From contig NZ_WHNP01000043.1 of the NCBI RefSeq assembly GCF_009362735.1, positions 1 through 63,488 of the forward strand: a stretch of DNA of 63,488 bases. The letters are read 5' to 3'. The notes beneath the pieces were generated by a model, which ran no database searches, was not told the origin of the DNA, and saw nothing but the letters and a program-made list of their open reading frames with translations. This DNA comes from Paraburkholderia franconis (GTDB lineage Bacteria > Pseudomonadota > Gammaproteobacteria > Burkholderiales > Burkholderiaceae). Positions 8,093 through 16,998 of this stretch are shown one piece after another. A program made the translations under genes and the position numbers. Each line of letters begins with the position of its first letter. Position 1 is the stretch's first letter.

Positions 8093-9661
8093 GTGAAACT
8101 CAATTTTGCGAACCTCATGGAGCAGCTCGCTGTCCGGTTCGCCGACCGCGAAGCACTGATCAATATCGAACGGCAGCGGCGCTACACCTATCGGCAGCTG
8201 CATCGCCTCACGAACCAGATCGTCAACATGATGCGCGAGCGCCTGATGTTGCGCCGCGGCGACGTGTTCATGTGCCTGCTGGAAAACGACAACCTGTCGC
8301 TGATGCATGCATGGACCACGCTCAAGGGTGAGGCGACAGCGGCGTGGACTAATTCTCGCGATTCGGTGGACGAACATTGCCGGCAGTTCGATTTCATTCG
8401 TCCGAAAGTCGTGTTCATGGAGAACGCGCTGATCGAGCGTTACTACGACACGTTGCGTAAGCTCGGCATAACCGTGGTCTGCATGGATCCCGTGGACGTC
8501 GAGCGCGAAGGTCTGTACTACTTCTGGAATCTCCTCGAAGGCGTATCGGACGCGAATCCTGGCGTCGTCAGCGACGCGTTCAACGACGTCATGGTGTACC
8601 GTTTCACGGGCGGTACAACGGGAAATAGCAAATGCGCGCAGTACACGATGGACAACTGGCTCGCCTCGCGCGACTCGTTTTACGCGGAATTCGAGCAGCA
8701 CTACGAGCCTGACACTCGCTATCTGCACATGGCGCCCATCAGTCATGGCTCAGGTCTCGGTTTGCTGCCGACGCTGTTTCGCGGCGGCTGCTCGGTCACA
8801 CAGAACTCGCCGGATCTCAAGTTGTGGTGCGGCAATGTCGAGCGCGAGCGGATCACGTTCAGCCTGCTGCTTCCAACGCTGATTTACCGGCTGCTGGAGT
8901 TGCCGGAAGCCGCGCAGCACGATCTTTCGTCGCTGCGCACGCTGACCTACGGTGGCGCGCCGATGAGTCCCGCCAAGCTCAGACAGGCACAGCAGCGCTT
9001 CGGCAATATCTTCGTGCAGCAGTACGGTTCGACGGAATGTCTCCAGGCCGTGACGTGCTTGACCAAGGCCGATCATCTTGCAGCAAGCGATGGTCAACTC
9101 GCCTCCGCCGGGCGTGTCGCGCCGGGCGTAGATCTCAAGGTCGTGGGCAATGACGGCGTCGACGTGGCGCAAGGCCAAACCGGCGAGTTCTGGCTCCGCT
9201 CGCGCGCCACGGTGTCGGGCTATTTGCACAATCCGGAGGGCACGGCGGCCGAGTTCGAAGACGGTTACTGGAAATCCGGCGACATGGGTTATATCGACGA
9301 GCAGGGCTTCCTGTATATCGTCGATCGCAAGAAGGACGTGATCATCACGGGCGGGTTCAACGTCTACGCGATCGAGGTCGAGGCTGCGTTGAATTCGCAT
9401 CCGGCCGTGCAGATGTCCGCCGTGGTCGGCGTACCGCACGAGGAATGGGGTGAAGCCGTGCATGCTGAGGTCGTCTTGCGGGCCGACGCCCGGGTGAGTC
9501 CGGACGAACTGATCGAGCATGTCAAGAGCCATCTTGGTCGGTTCAAGGCGCCGAAATCGGTTGAGTTTGTTCAATCGCTTCCGGTGAGCGTGGTCGGGAA
9601 GGTGCTGCGTCGACAGGTTCGGGAGCGGTACTGGAAGGACCGTGCGCGAATGGTGTCATAG
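8093..9661 (+). CDS. AMP-forming acyl-CoA synthetase (ANL superfamily)
   Basis: This is a 522-residue adenylate-forming enzyme. It has the phosphate loop YRFTGGTTGNSK (the usual PKG is replaced by SKC), LTYGGAPMSP, the YGSTE motif, YWKSGDMGYIDEQGFLYIVD and the hinge RKKDVIITGGFNVYAIEVE. The catalytic C-terminal lysine is in GKVLRR. It activates a carboxylic acid with ATP and CoA. The GTG start has AAAAGGAGA about 7 bases upstream. The pairing with the preceding acyl-CoA dehydrogenase suggests activation of a short, branched or aromatic acid; specificity is not readable. Confidence 0.88.
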   Translation: MKLNFANLMEQLAVRFADREALINIERQRRYTYRQLHRLTNQIVNMMRERLMLRRGDVFMCLLENDNLSLMHAWTTLKGEATAAWTNSRDSVDEHCRQFDFIRPKVVFMENALIERYYDTLRKLGITVVCMDPVDVEREGLYYFWNLLEGVSDANPGVVSDAFNDVMVYRFTGGTTGNSKCAQYTMDNWLASRDSFYAEFEQHYEPDTRYLHMAPISHGSGLGLLPTLFRGGCSVTQNSPDLKLWCGNVERERITFSLLLPTLIYRLLELPEAAQHDLSSLRTLTYGGAPMSPAKLRQAQQRFGNIFVQQYGSTECLQAVTCLTKADHLAASDGQLASAGRVAPGVDLKVVGNDGVDVAQGQTGEFWLRSRATVSGYLHNPEGTAAEFEDGYWKSGDMGYIDEQGFLYIVDRKKDVIITGGFNVYAIEVEAALNSHPAVQMSAVVGVPHEEWGEAVHAEVVLRADARVSPDELIEHVKSHLGRFKAPKSVEFVQSLPVSVVGKVLRRQVRERYWKDRARMVS

Positions 9662-9977
9662 GACTTGAGGAGAACGGTCGGATGCGCGGGCGTGTTTGCG
9701 TGAGTTGTATCCGATGCGCGTTCTGAATCTTTGATTATGGCTTCGGCTGTTCGAAGGAATGGTCGAGGCCGTTCAAGCGCTTGCGGTAGGTTTGGGATAC
9801 GGATTGATGGACGGTCTGTCGTTGTATGCCTTGTATTTGACATAATATCAATTATCAATTTTTCGTTCAGATGTCCGCTTTCCGGACCATCGTAAGCTGA
9901 CCGGGTCGGCCGCCGGTTGTTACAGCTCTTTCGCAATCTCCGCCATTAACCCGCAACCGGCTCCCCAAACCCCTAAA
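9662..9977. other. Convergent intergenic region with an AT-rich patch
   Basis: This lies between the 3' ends of the acyl-CoA synthetase and the rpiR-like gene. It holds an unusually AT-rich segment (about 9832-9870) with TTGACA and the inverted sequence ATCAATTATCAA, but no gene. No clear terminator stem was found. Confidence 0.4.
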
Positions 9978-10976
9978 TCACCCCGTCTCAATCCCCAGCG
10001 CCGTAATCAACCGCTCGCGCCGCGACAACGCCTGCAACGACCGTTTCCCCAAATGCGTCGCGACCAGATTCAGCAAGCCCTCGCAAAAGATCAGATACGC
10101 GCCCATGCTGTTGCTGAAAAAGCTGCTGTCATGCGGAATCAGAAACGCGTGGCGTGCGGGCGGCACCAATGGAGACGCAAGCGTGTCCGTAATCGCGATC
10201 ACCGTCATGCCGGCCTCGGCGGCAGCCACGGCGGCCTCGGCGACGCTGCGCGTGTAAGGTGCGACGCTCGACACGACCACCACGTCGCCCGGTTGCAGTT
10301 GCGCGAGTCCTTCGGCCACGCCGAGTCCCTGCGCGTCGAGCAACGCGACATCCGTACGGATCATCCCGAGCCCATAGCAAAGAAAGCTCGCAAGCGCGCT
10401 GAACTGCCGCAAGGCATGCACGCGCACGCGCGGCGCGCCCGCGAGCAAACCCGCCGCGCCGTGCAGATCGTCGGGCGACAGCCGCGCAAGAAACGTCTCG
10501 ACGTTGCCGATCGATTCGCGCGCGAGTTGCGCGACGACATCGACCTCGGGCGACGATCCGCCATTCACAGGCGTCTGCGTGCGCGCCTTTTTCCCCGCGA
10601 CGAGCCGCTCTGCCTGATGCGTATAGAAATGCCGATGGCGCTGCGCGAGCGAATCGCGAAACACGCTCTGAAAATCGGCGAACCCGGTATAGCCGAGCTT
10701 CGTGCTGAGCCGAGTGAGCGTCGACGCATTTACGTCCAGCGCCGTTGCCAGGTCGGTGATGGTACGCACGGCCACTTCCTCCGGCCGTTCGAGCAGTCGC
10801 GCCAGCACCGTATGCGCCTTGCCGCCGAGCGACAGGCCCGCCTCGTCGCGCCCGATCCGCACCACCAGTTCGCGCAGTCCGTCCACGCTGCGCGGCGCGG
10901 TTCCCGTCGTGTCCGGCGCCCTCGCCTCGTCGTCATTCAGAGCGATGCGGCGCGTCTTGCGTTTGTCTGTGTCCAT
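9978..10976 (-). CDS. RpiR/MurR-family transcriptional regulator
   Basis: This is a 332-residue protein. An N-terminal RpiR-type helix-turn-helix spans about 45-120 (VRTITDLATALDVNASTLTRLSTKLGY, FADFQSVFRDSLAQR). A C-terminal SIS domain spans about 165-310, including VRVHALRQFSALASFLCYGL and GDVVVVSSVAPYTRSVAEA. RpiR proteins bind a phosphosugar or amino-sugar ligand with SIS and regulate adjacent catabolic genes. Its first 44 bp overlap the 3' end of the C45 acyltransferase gene, so it is the last gene of the ABC-transporter operon. It probably controls that operon through the palindromes at 14224-14295. Confidence 0.85.
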   Translation of the reverse strand: MDTDKRKTRRIALNDDEARAPDTTGTAPRSVDGLRELVVRIGRDEAGLSLGGKAHTVLARLLERPEEVAVRTITDLATALDVNASTLTRLSTKLGYTGFADFQSVFRDSLAQRHRHFYTHQAERLVAGKKARTQTPVNGGSSPEVDVVAQLARESIGNVETFLARLSPDDLHGAAGLLAGAPRVRVHALRQFSALASFLCYGLGMIRTDVALLDAQGLGVAEGLAQLQPGDVVVVSSVAPYTRSVAEAAVAAAEAGMTVIAITDTLASPLVPPARHAFLIPHDSSFFSNSMGAYLIFCEGLLNLVATHLGKRSLQALSRRERLITALGIETG

Positions 10977-11997
10977 CGATCAGTCGATACCGTGGCGGCC
11001 TGCCTGGCTGTTCATAAACGTCCCATTCTATGTGAGATGCCCTGATCACGATATCGGCGGTGGCGAGCGTGTTCTCGTCGTCCGGGTCGGCGGGGTCGGC
11101 GCGATAGATCGGCAGCGACGTGTCGTGCGTGTCGGCGAGAATCGCAAGCGGATCAGGCGCGCGCCCCTCTTCGCGCGCTTCGTTCAACAGCACGTCGCCG
11201 CGTGCCTGCCGGTCGCGCGACGAATCCGTCACGACCTGAGCGAAGCCGCGCATCGACGGATGGATCGCGTGATTCGCATGCAGCGACGGCTGTGCAATCT
11301 CTCGCACCGAAACGCCATGCGCGCTGTACTCGACGCTCAGCAGCGCGGGACTCGTGCAAGCCCCGAGCGTCAGATGGAAGCCGCCCGCGCGCGGATTCTC
11401 GCGCACCACGGAAAGCGCCGCATCGACACTCGGCGCATTCAGCACCGCGCGCGTGAGCACCATGCGCGGCACGCCCGCCTCGACCCGGCGCTGCCGCAGA
11501 TTGTTGACCGTCATCGCGATGCCAGCGTCCGTCACGGCGAAGGTATGCCCCGGCAGCGAGCCCGGATACACGAACGCCGCAAAGCCCGGACTGCCGTCGA
11601 TGCGGCACGCCGCAAGCGCGCAATGTCCCGCGAAACCGGGATCGCCGTCTTCGTTGTGGCTGATGCGCTTTTCCGCAGCGGACGGCAACTGCACCGTCGT
11701 GCATCCGTCGGGCGACGCGGCCCAGACGTCGCCGCGGCAGTTCCACAAAAAGAGTTCGTCGAACGGCACGCGCAGGCCGTCGGCGAGCCCCTGCAACTCG
11801 GACCAGATGCGCGGAAACCGCTGCTGCACGTGCTCGGCCATCGCGGCTGCCATCGGCGTGCCGCGCCATTGCATCACGTTGCGCCATGCTGGCGTGTGCA
11901 TCAGATGACGATGCACGGCGTCGGCGCCGAAGCGCCCTAACGCCTGGCCCGCGTCATAAGGCGAACCGGAAATTTCGATGAAACCAAGTGCTGGCAT
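10933..11997 (-). CDS. C45-family autoproteolytic acyltransferase/hydrolase (penicillin acyltransferase-like)
   Basis: This is a 354-residue Ntn-hydrolase-type protein related to isopenicillin N acyltransferase (peptidase family C45). The probable autocleavage/nucleophile site is Cys99 in PDGCTTVQL. It is followed by HNEDGDPGF, a conserved oxyanion/side-chain segment, and later by FAVTDAGIAMTVNNL and TLGACTSPALLSVEY. Such enzymes exchange or hydrolyse N-acyl groups on amino acids, peptides or beta-lactam nuclei. The start at 11997 (MPALGFIEI) matches the family N-terminus. Its stop overlaps the rpiR start by 44 bp, and the ABC ATPase lies 10 bp upstream. That suggests hydrolysis of an N-acylated amino acid or peptide brought in by the transporter. 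Confidence 0.8.
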   Translation of the reverse strand: MPALGFIEISGSPYDAGQALGRFGADAVHRHLMHTPAWRNVMQWRGTPMAAAMAEHVQQRFPRIWSELQGLADGLRVPFDELFLWNCRGDVWAASPDGCTTVQLPSAAEKRISHNEDGDPGFAGHCALAACRIDGSPGFAAFVYPGSLPGHTFAVTDAGIAMTVNNLRQRRVEAGVPRMVLTRAVLNAPSVDAALSVVRENPRAGGFHLTLGACTSPALLSVEYSAHGVSVREIAQPSLHANHAIHPSMRGFAQVVTDSSRDRQARGDVLLNEAREEGRAPDPLAILADTHDTSLPIYRADPADPDDENTLATADIVIRASHIEWDVYEQPGRPPRYRLIDGHRQTQDAPHRSE

Positions 11998-12007
11998 GTG
12001 AGCGAAA

Positions 12008-12748
12008 TCATTCGACGTGTTGAAGGAAATCACGCAGGCGCTGATTCGGCGGATTGTCGAGCAGTTCGGCGGGCGGTCCGTCGACGGCGATATGTCCGTG
12101 CTCCATGAAGATGAGCCGCGTGCCGACCTTGCGCGCGAACGCCATCTCGTGCGTGACCACGACCATCGTCATGCCCTCTTCCGCCAGCGACTGCATCACG
12201 CGCAGCACTTCCTGGCGCAGTTCGGGATCGAGCGCCGAAGTAGGCTCGTCGAACAGCATCAGCTTGGGCTTCACGGCGAGCGCGCGCGCAATCGCCACGC
12301 GTTGCTGCTGTCCGCCCGACAGCTCGCTCGCGTAATGATCGACGCGTCCCGCGAGGCCCACCTTCGCGAGCAGTTCGCGCGCAAGCGCCTGCGCTTCGTC
12401 CTTGCTCATGCCGCGCACCTGGCGCGGACCGAACGCGACGTTCTCGAGCGCCGTCATCTGCGGAAACAGATTGAACTGCTGGAACACCATGCCCGCTTCC
12501 GTGCGGATCTCGCGGACCTTTTTCGCCCCGCCCCGCACGCTGATGCCATCGACGATCAGATCGCCGCCGTTGATATGCTCGAGCGCATTGATACAGCGCA
12601 GGAGCGTCGACTTGCCCGAACCCGACGGTCCGATCAGCACGACGACCTCCCCCGCGCGGATATCCAGATCGACGCCGTCGAGCACGATCGTTTGCCCGAA
12701 GCGCTTCGTCACCTGCTTGAATTCCACCATGTTGGCGAGCGCATTCAT
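12008..12748 (-). CDS. Polar amino acid ABC transporter ATPase (GlnQ/HisP type)
   Basis: This is a 246-residue ABC ATPase. It carries Walker A GPSGSGKST, the Q-loop MVFQQFNLFPQM, the signature LSGGQQQRVAIARAL, Walker B LMLFDEPTSALDPE and the switch His in VVVTHEM. ALENVAFGP and MAFARKVGTRLIFMEHG are typical of the polar amino acid uptake subfamily. Its ATG overlaps the permease stop (ATGA). It energises import of the solute captured by the binding protein at 13426-14172. Confidence 0.95.
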   Translation of the reverse strand: MNALANMVEFKQVTKRFGQTIVLDGVDLDIRAGEVVVLIGPSGSGKSTLLRCINALEHINGGDLIVDGISVRGGAKKVREIRTEAGMVFQQFNLFPQMTALENVAFGPRQVRGMSKDEAQALARELLAKVGLAGRVDHYASELSGGQQQRVAIARALAVKPKLMLFDEPTSALDPELRQEVLRVMQSLAEEGMTMVVVTHEMAFARKVGTRLIFMEHGHIAVDGPPAELLDNPPNQRLRDFLQHVE

Positions 12749-13401
12749 AGAATCCGCATCCTCTTTTCCATCGTGCGCAGACAGAACGTCAGCACACCGA
12801 TCATGCACAGATAGATGACGGCCACGGCCGTCCAGATTTCGACCGCGCGAAAGTTCGCGGCCATGATCTCCTGGCCCTGGCGAGTCAGTTCGCCGACGCC
12901 GATCACGATGAAGAGCGACGTATCCTTCAGGCTCACGATGAACTGGTTGCCGAGCGACGGTGTCATGCGCCGCACGGCGACAGGCCCGACGACGAACGCC
13001 AGCACGCGCCACATCGGCATGCCGAGCGCGAGGCCTGCTTCCTTCAGGCCGCTCGGCACGGACAGAAACCCGCCGCGCACGATCTCGGCGATATACGCGC
13101 CCGAGTTCACGACGATCGACACGACGGCGGCCGTCATCGCATCGACGCGCACGTTCAGCAGCACGGGCAGCGCGAAGTAGATGAACATCACCTGCACGAC
13201 GATGGGCGTGCCGCGCACGAATTCCACATACGCGAACGCGATCTTCTGCACGAGCGCGTTGCCGTACGCGCGCATCAGGCCGAACAGAAAGCCGACGAGC
13301 AAGCCGCCCGCGAGGCCCACGACGGTAATCATCACCGTGAGCCGCGCACCCTGCAAAAGCGCAGGCAGCGCATCGACGACGACGGACAGATCGAACTGCA
13401 T
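12745..13401 (-). CDS. Polar amino acid ABC transporter permease (HisM/GlnP type)
   Basis: This is a 218-residue inner-membrane protein with about five hydrophobic segments. It has the family signature LTVMITVVGLAGGLLVGFLF at the start, FVRGTPIVVQVMFIYFALP, and the EAA loop around SGLKEAGLALGMPMWRVLAFVVGP. A single permease gene implies a homodimer. It lies between the binding protein (24 bp upstream) and the ATPase (4-bp overlap). Confidence 0.93.
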   Translation of the reverse strand: MQFDLSVVVDALPALLQGARLTVMITVVGLAGGLLVGFLFGLMRAYGNALVQKIAFAYVEFVRGTPIVVQVMFIYFALPVLLNVRVDAMTAAVVSIVVNSGAYIAEIVRGGFLSVPSGLKEAGLALGMPMWRVLAFVVGPVAVRRMTPSLGNQFIVSLKDTSLFIVIGVGELTRQGQEIMAANFRAVEIWTAVAVIYLCMIGVLTFCLRTMEKRMRIL

Positions 13402-13425
13402 GACTTCTCTCCCGAGGACCGCTTA

Positions 13426-14172
13426 TCAGGACTTCGCCGGCTCGACGCCGAACCACTTCTTGTAGATCGCGGCATAGCGGCCGTCGGCCTTGATCTTCGC
13501 AAGCGCCGCGTTGACCTTCGGCACGAGCGCACTGCCCTTCGGAAATGCGATGCCGTATTGCTGCGCCATCATCTGCGGACCGACCGCCTTCACGTGGCCC
13601 TTGCCTGCCGTGTTGATGTAGTAGAGAACGTTCGGCGTGTCGTGCATGGCCGCGTCGACGCGCCCTGTCTGCAACTCCAGATACGCGTTGTCGATGTTCG
13701 GGAACTGGCGCAGGTCCGTGCCCGCGAAGTGCGCTTTCGCATAATCCGCCGACGACGTACCCGTCTTGATCGCGAGCGACTTGCCCTTCAGGTCGTCCGG
13801 GCCCTTGATCGTGCTCGCGACGGGCACCATCAGCGTGAAGCCGCTGTCGTAGTAGCCGTCCGAAAAATCGATCACCTTCTTGCGCTCGTCCTTGATCGTG
13901 ATGCCTGCGAGCGCGACATCGACGTTATGCGTCTGCAGCGCGGGCAGGATGCCGCTGAAGTCCATCGGCTGCAGCTTGTAGTCGATCTTCAGGTCTTTCG
14001 CGATGGCCGCCCACAGATCGATGTCGAAGCCGACGTACTTGTCGCCCTGCTTGAATTCGAACGGCACGAACGCCGTATCGCAGGCGACCAGCAGGGTCTC
14101 GGCCCGTGCCGATTGACCAAGGACGGAAACGGCGACGAGTGCGGCCGCGGCGAGCTTTGCTACGAGTTTCAT
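13426..14172 (-). CDS. Periplasmic polar amino acid-binding protein of the ABC transporter
   Basis: This is a 248-residue protein with a cleavable signal peptide (basic MKLVAKLAAAALVAVSVLG, then a likely cut after SARA). The mature part is a SBP_bac_3 fold: FVPFEFKQGDKYVGFDIDLW, DFSGILPALQTHNVDVALAGITI, KKVIDFSDGYYDSGF and GRVDAAMHD. These resemble GlnH/FliY-type proteins. The start at 14172 gives a proper signal peptide. It is the first gene of a five-gene operon (binding protein, permease, ATPase, C45 acyltransferase, RpiR). The ligand is unknown; the operon context suggests an acylated or modified amino acid. Confidence 0.9.
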   Translation of the reverse strand: MKLVAKLAAAALVAVSVLGQSARAETLLVACDTAFVPFEFKQGDKYVGFDIDLWAAIAKDLKIDYKLQPMDFSGILPALQTHNVDVALAGITIKDERKKVIDFSDGYYDSGFTLMVPVASTIKGPDDLKGKSLAIKTGTSSADYAKAHFAGTDLRQFPNIDNAYLELQTGRVDAAMHDTPNVLYYINTAGKGHVKAVGPQMMAQQYGIAFPKGSALVPKVNAALAKIKADGRYAAIYKKWFGVEPAKS

Positions 14173-14223
14173 GACGACACCTTCTGCGTTGGTTGATGGA
14201 ACGACGGCAAACCGGAAACGACA

Positions 14224-14295
14224 GCAAACCGATTTGCGCTGAGTATCTTCTCGCAAATTTATTTGCGCAATAGGGACGTGTGCAAATTGGCTTGC
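14224..14295. promoter_or_regulatory. Three operator-like palindromes with exact 29-bp spacing upstream of the ABC operon
   Basis: Three copies of GCAAA-N4-TTTGC-like sequence lie at 14224-14237 (GCAAACCGATTTGC), 14253-14266 (GCAAATTTATTTGC, extendable to a perfect CGCAAAT/ATTTGCG arm pair) and 14282-14295 (GCAAATTGGCTTGC). Each begins exactly 29 bp after the previous one. They sit 50-125 bp upstream of the binding-protein start. The RpiR protein encoded last in the operon is the obvious candidate binder. The rest of the 14173-14528 gap shows no gene. Confidence 0.65.
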
Positions 14296-14528
14296 GAATT
14301 GGGTATACCCTGGCGTGGGAGCGGCGAAGGCGTCGTGTGTTCGGGTCGGGACGCCGCGATGCGCGATTGCTGCCGAGCCCTACGCGAGTCGCAGAGAAGG
14401 CTGGAACCCCATGGTTGAAGGCAAACGAAAGGATGCGTTACGTCTGCGGGCGGGACGCGTGTTCGAGATCTGCTGGATTGCTAACGGGGGCGCGGCGTAT
14501 TAATGCCTGCGATCATCAACGCCCGCCA

Positions 14529-15434
14529 TCAATCGACAATCGCCGGCTCCTCGATCGCGCGCGTCAGCAGATCGACAAACGCCTGCATCACGTGCGGCAG
14601 CGTGCGTCCCGCCATCGTCTGAACCTGCAGCGTTCGCTGATGCAGCTCCGGATTCGTGATCGGCACAGCCGCGAGCCCGTCCGCGTGGAGACGGCTTCTG
14701 ACCGTCAGATAGCCCGTCAGCGTCACGGCGTCGGTCAGGCGCACGAAGCTCTGGAGCGCCGCATGATAGTTGCTCACGAACACAGGCTCGAAGATCAGCC
14801 CTTCGAGGCTGCACGAGATATCGAAGAGCTGCCGGATCGTTACGCCCTGGTTGTCCATCGCGAGCGGCCAGGGCGTGAGATCGCGCAGCGACACCGACTC
14901 GCGCGCCGCGAGCGGATGGCCGCGCCGCACGAGCGCGAAGATCGGCGCGCGCTGCGAATAGTGCACGTTGATCTCCTTCTCCGGCGCGATGCTGAAGCAC
15001 ACGGCGATATCGGCCGTGCCTTCCCTCACCCGCTGCGTCGCGACCGATGGCGCCGACACGTCCAGCTGAAAATGCGTCGACGGATGCGTCTTCAGAAAAT
15101 GCGCGAACACCTGTGGCAGAAAATGCGGCGCGACGCCTTCGGAACTGGCGACGCGTATCGTCGCGCGGCCGCCCTCGTTCAGCCCGCGAATCTCGTCGAT
15201 CACGCGCTCGCTTTCGAGCAGGCTGCGCCGCGCATGCTCGGCGAGCAGCCGCCCCGCGTCGCTCAGCACCATGCCGCGCGGACGCCGCTCGAAAAGCGGC
15301 GTGCCCAGTTCCTCTTCGAGCTTGCCGATCTGCCGGCTCAACGCCGACACGGCCACATACAGCCGCTCGGATGCCTTGCTCAGCGACCCGCTGCGGGCCA
15401 CCTCCAGAAAGTAACGCAGTGCCGTGCTGTCCAT
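14529..15434 (-). CDS. LysR-family transcriptional regulator
   Basis: This is a 301-residue protein with an N-terminal winged helix at about 1-60 (ALRYFLEVARSGSLSKASERL, LSRQIGKLEEELGTPLFER). A periplasmic-binding-like effector domain follows (ATIRVASSEGVAPHFLPQV, ADIAVCFSIAPEKEINVHY). It is divergent from the M20 peptidase gene with a 132-bp shared intergenic region, the standard layout for a LysR regulator of its neighbour. The likely targets are the peptidase, transporter and serine hydrolase genes to the right. Confidence 0.9.
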   Translation of the reverse strand: MDSTALRYFLEVARSGSLSKASERLYVAVSALSRQIGKLEEELGTPLFERRPRGMVLSDAGRLLAEHARRSLLESERVIDEIRGLNEGGRATIRVASSEGVAPHFLPQVFAHFLKTHPSTHFQLDVSAPSVATQRVREGTADIAVCFSIAPEKEINVHYSQRAPIFALVRRGHPLAARESVSLRDLTPWPLAMDNQGVTIRQLFDISCSLEGLIFEPVFVSNYHAALQSFVRLTDAVTLTGYLTVRSRLHADGLAAVPITNPELHQRTLQVQTMAGRTLPHVMQAFVDLLTRAIEEPAIVD

Positions 15435-15566
15435 GTCGATGGGTCGTGTGCTTTGCCGTTTCGGCAACGATTCGTGGCAAATATTGTAATTGTGCAGAAA
15501 TATCGGCGGCCGCACGATCGGCTCAACCGCTTTCGACAAACCCGCGCTTGCAGAGGAGACACGCTG

Positions 15567-16988
15567 TTGACCCGTGATATCGCCATTCAAAATGCGGCCG
15601 GCCAGTACGATTCCGGCCGGTTTCTCGACGACCTCCGGCGCCGCGTCGCGTATCGCACGGAGAGCCAGGAGGCCGACAGCGGCGAGCGCCTGCGCGGCTA
15701 TCTCGACGACGAACTGACGCCGCTTCTGACGCAATGGGGCTTCGCATGCCGCGTCGTCGACAACCCTGCCAAACGCGCGGGCCCGTTCCTGATCGCGCAT
15801 CGCCATGAAGACGATGCGCTGCCGACCGTGCTCAGCTACGGCCACGGCGACGTGGTGCGCGGCTACGACGCGCAATGGCGCGACGGCCTGACGCCGTGGG
15901 ACGTGACCGTCGACGGCGAGCGCTGGTATGGCCGCGGCACCGCCGACAACAAAGGCCAGCACAGCATCAATCTCGCCGCACTGAAGTCCGTGCTCGACGC
16001 GCGCGGCGGCAGGCTCGGCTTCAACCTGAAGCTGCTGTTCGAGACCGGCGAGGAAGTCGGTTCGCCGGGCCTGCATGAACTGTGCATGCAGTTGCGCGAC
16101 GAGCTGGCCGCCGATGTGCTGATCGCCTCCGACGGTCCGCGTCTTTCCGCGCACCGCCCTACCGTTTTCCTCGGCTCGCGCGGCCTCGTCAATTTCAAGC
16201 TCGAACTGAAGCTGCGCGACGGCGGCCATCACTCCGGCAATTGGGGCGGCCTGCTGCGCAATCCGGGCGTCGTGCTTGCGAACGCGATCGCATCGATGGT
16301 CGATGCGAACGGCAAGATCCTCGTCGAAGGACTACGCCCACCGGCCATTCCCGACGCGGTGCGCCGCGCGCTCGCCGATATCGGCGTAGGCGGCAATCCG
16401 GGCGAGCCGGCCGTCGACGCCGACTACGGCGAGCCCGGCCTCACGCCGACGGAGCGGGTGTTCGGCTGGAACAATCTCGAAGTGCTCGCGTTCCGCACCG
16501 GCAACCCCGACAAGCCCGTCAACGCGATTCCGCCGCATGCGATCGCGTACATGCAGATCCGCTTCGTCGTCGGCACGGACTGGCGCAACCTCGAATCGAT
16601 CGTGCGACAGCATCTGGATACGCACGGCTTCGGCATGGTCGAGCTCGAAGTGGAGCGCGGCGCGCCCGCGACACGCGTCGATCCCGACAACGCATGGGTC
16701 CAGTGGGCGCTGCGCTCGCTGCGTCATACGACGGGCGAAGAACCCGTGCTGCTGCCGAACCTGGGCGGCACGCTGCCCAACGACGTCTTCGCCGACGTGC
16801 TCGGCATGCCGACGCTATGGGTCCCGCATTCGTATCCCGGCTGCTCGCAGCACGCGCCGAACGAACATCTGCTCGGCCCCGTCGTGCGCGACGGGCTGCG
16901 CATCATGGCCGGTCTCTTCTGGGACCTCGGCGCGACAGGCTCCGACGCATCCAATCCCGCACCGCATGTTTCGACAACCCTTGCATGA
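15567..16988 (+). CDS. M20-family metallopeptidase/deacylase
   Basis: This is a 473-residue zinc hydrolase of the M20 (ArgE/DapE/CPG2) family. It shows VLSYGHGDVV (first metal His), GRGTADNKGQHSINLAAL (bridging Asp), FETGEEVGSPGL (catalytic Glu pair), LIASDGPRL and the dimerisation insert beginning RGLVNFKLELKLRDGGHHSG. The late motif PHSYPGCSQHAPNEHL supplies the final metal His. It would cleave an amide or peptide in the cytoplasm. The frame is open far upstream, but the TTG at 15567 has GAGGAGA 5 bases before it and fits the family N-terminus. An MFS transporter gene starts 10 bp after it. Confidence 0.88.
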   Translation: MTRDIAIQNAAGQYDSGRFLDDLRRRVAYRTESQEADSGERLRGYLDDELTPLLTQWGFACRVVDNPAKRAGPFLIAHRHEDDALPTVLSYGHGDVVRGYDAQWRDGLTPWDVTVDGERWYGRGTADNKGQHSINLAALKSVLDARGGRLGFNLKLLFETGEEVGSPGLHELCMQLRDELAADVLIASDGPRLSAHRPTVFLGSRGLVNFKLELKLRDGGHHSGNWGGLLRNPGVVLANAIASMVDANGKILVEGLRPPAIPDAVRRALADIGVGGNPGEPAVDADYGEPGLTPTERVFGWNNLEVLAFRTGNPDKPVNAIPPHAIAYMQIRFVVGTDWRNLESIVRQHLDTHGFGMVELEVERGAPATRVDPDNAWVQWALRSLRHTTGEEPVLLPNLGGTLPNDVFADVLGMPTLWVPHSYPGCSQHAPNEHLLGPVVRDGLRIMAGLFWDLGATGSDASNPAPHVSTTLA

Positions 16989-16998
16989 GGACGTCGCA

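Noticed and set aside
14280..15566. 429-codon open extension upstream of the M20 peptidase, in frame with it
   Set aside because: It is antisense to the LysR gene, and the ribosome-binding site and family N-terminus place the start at 15567.
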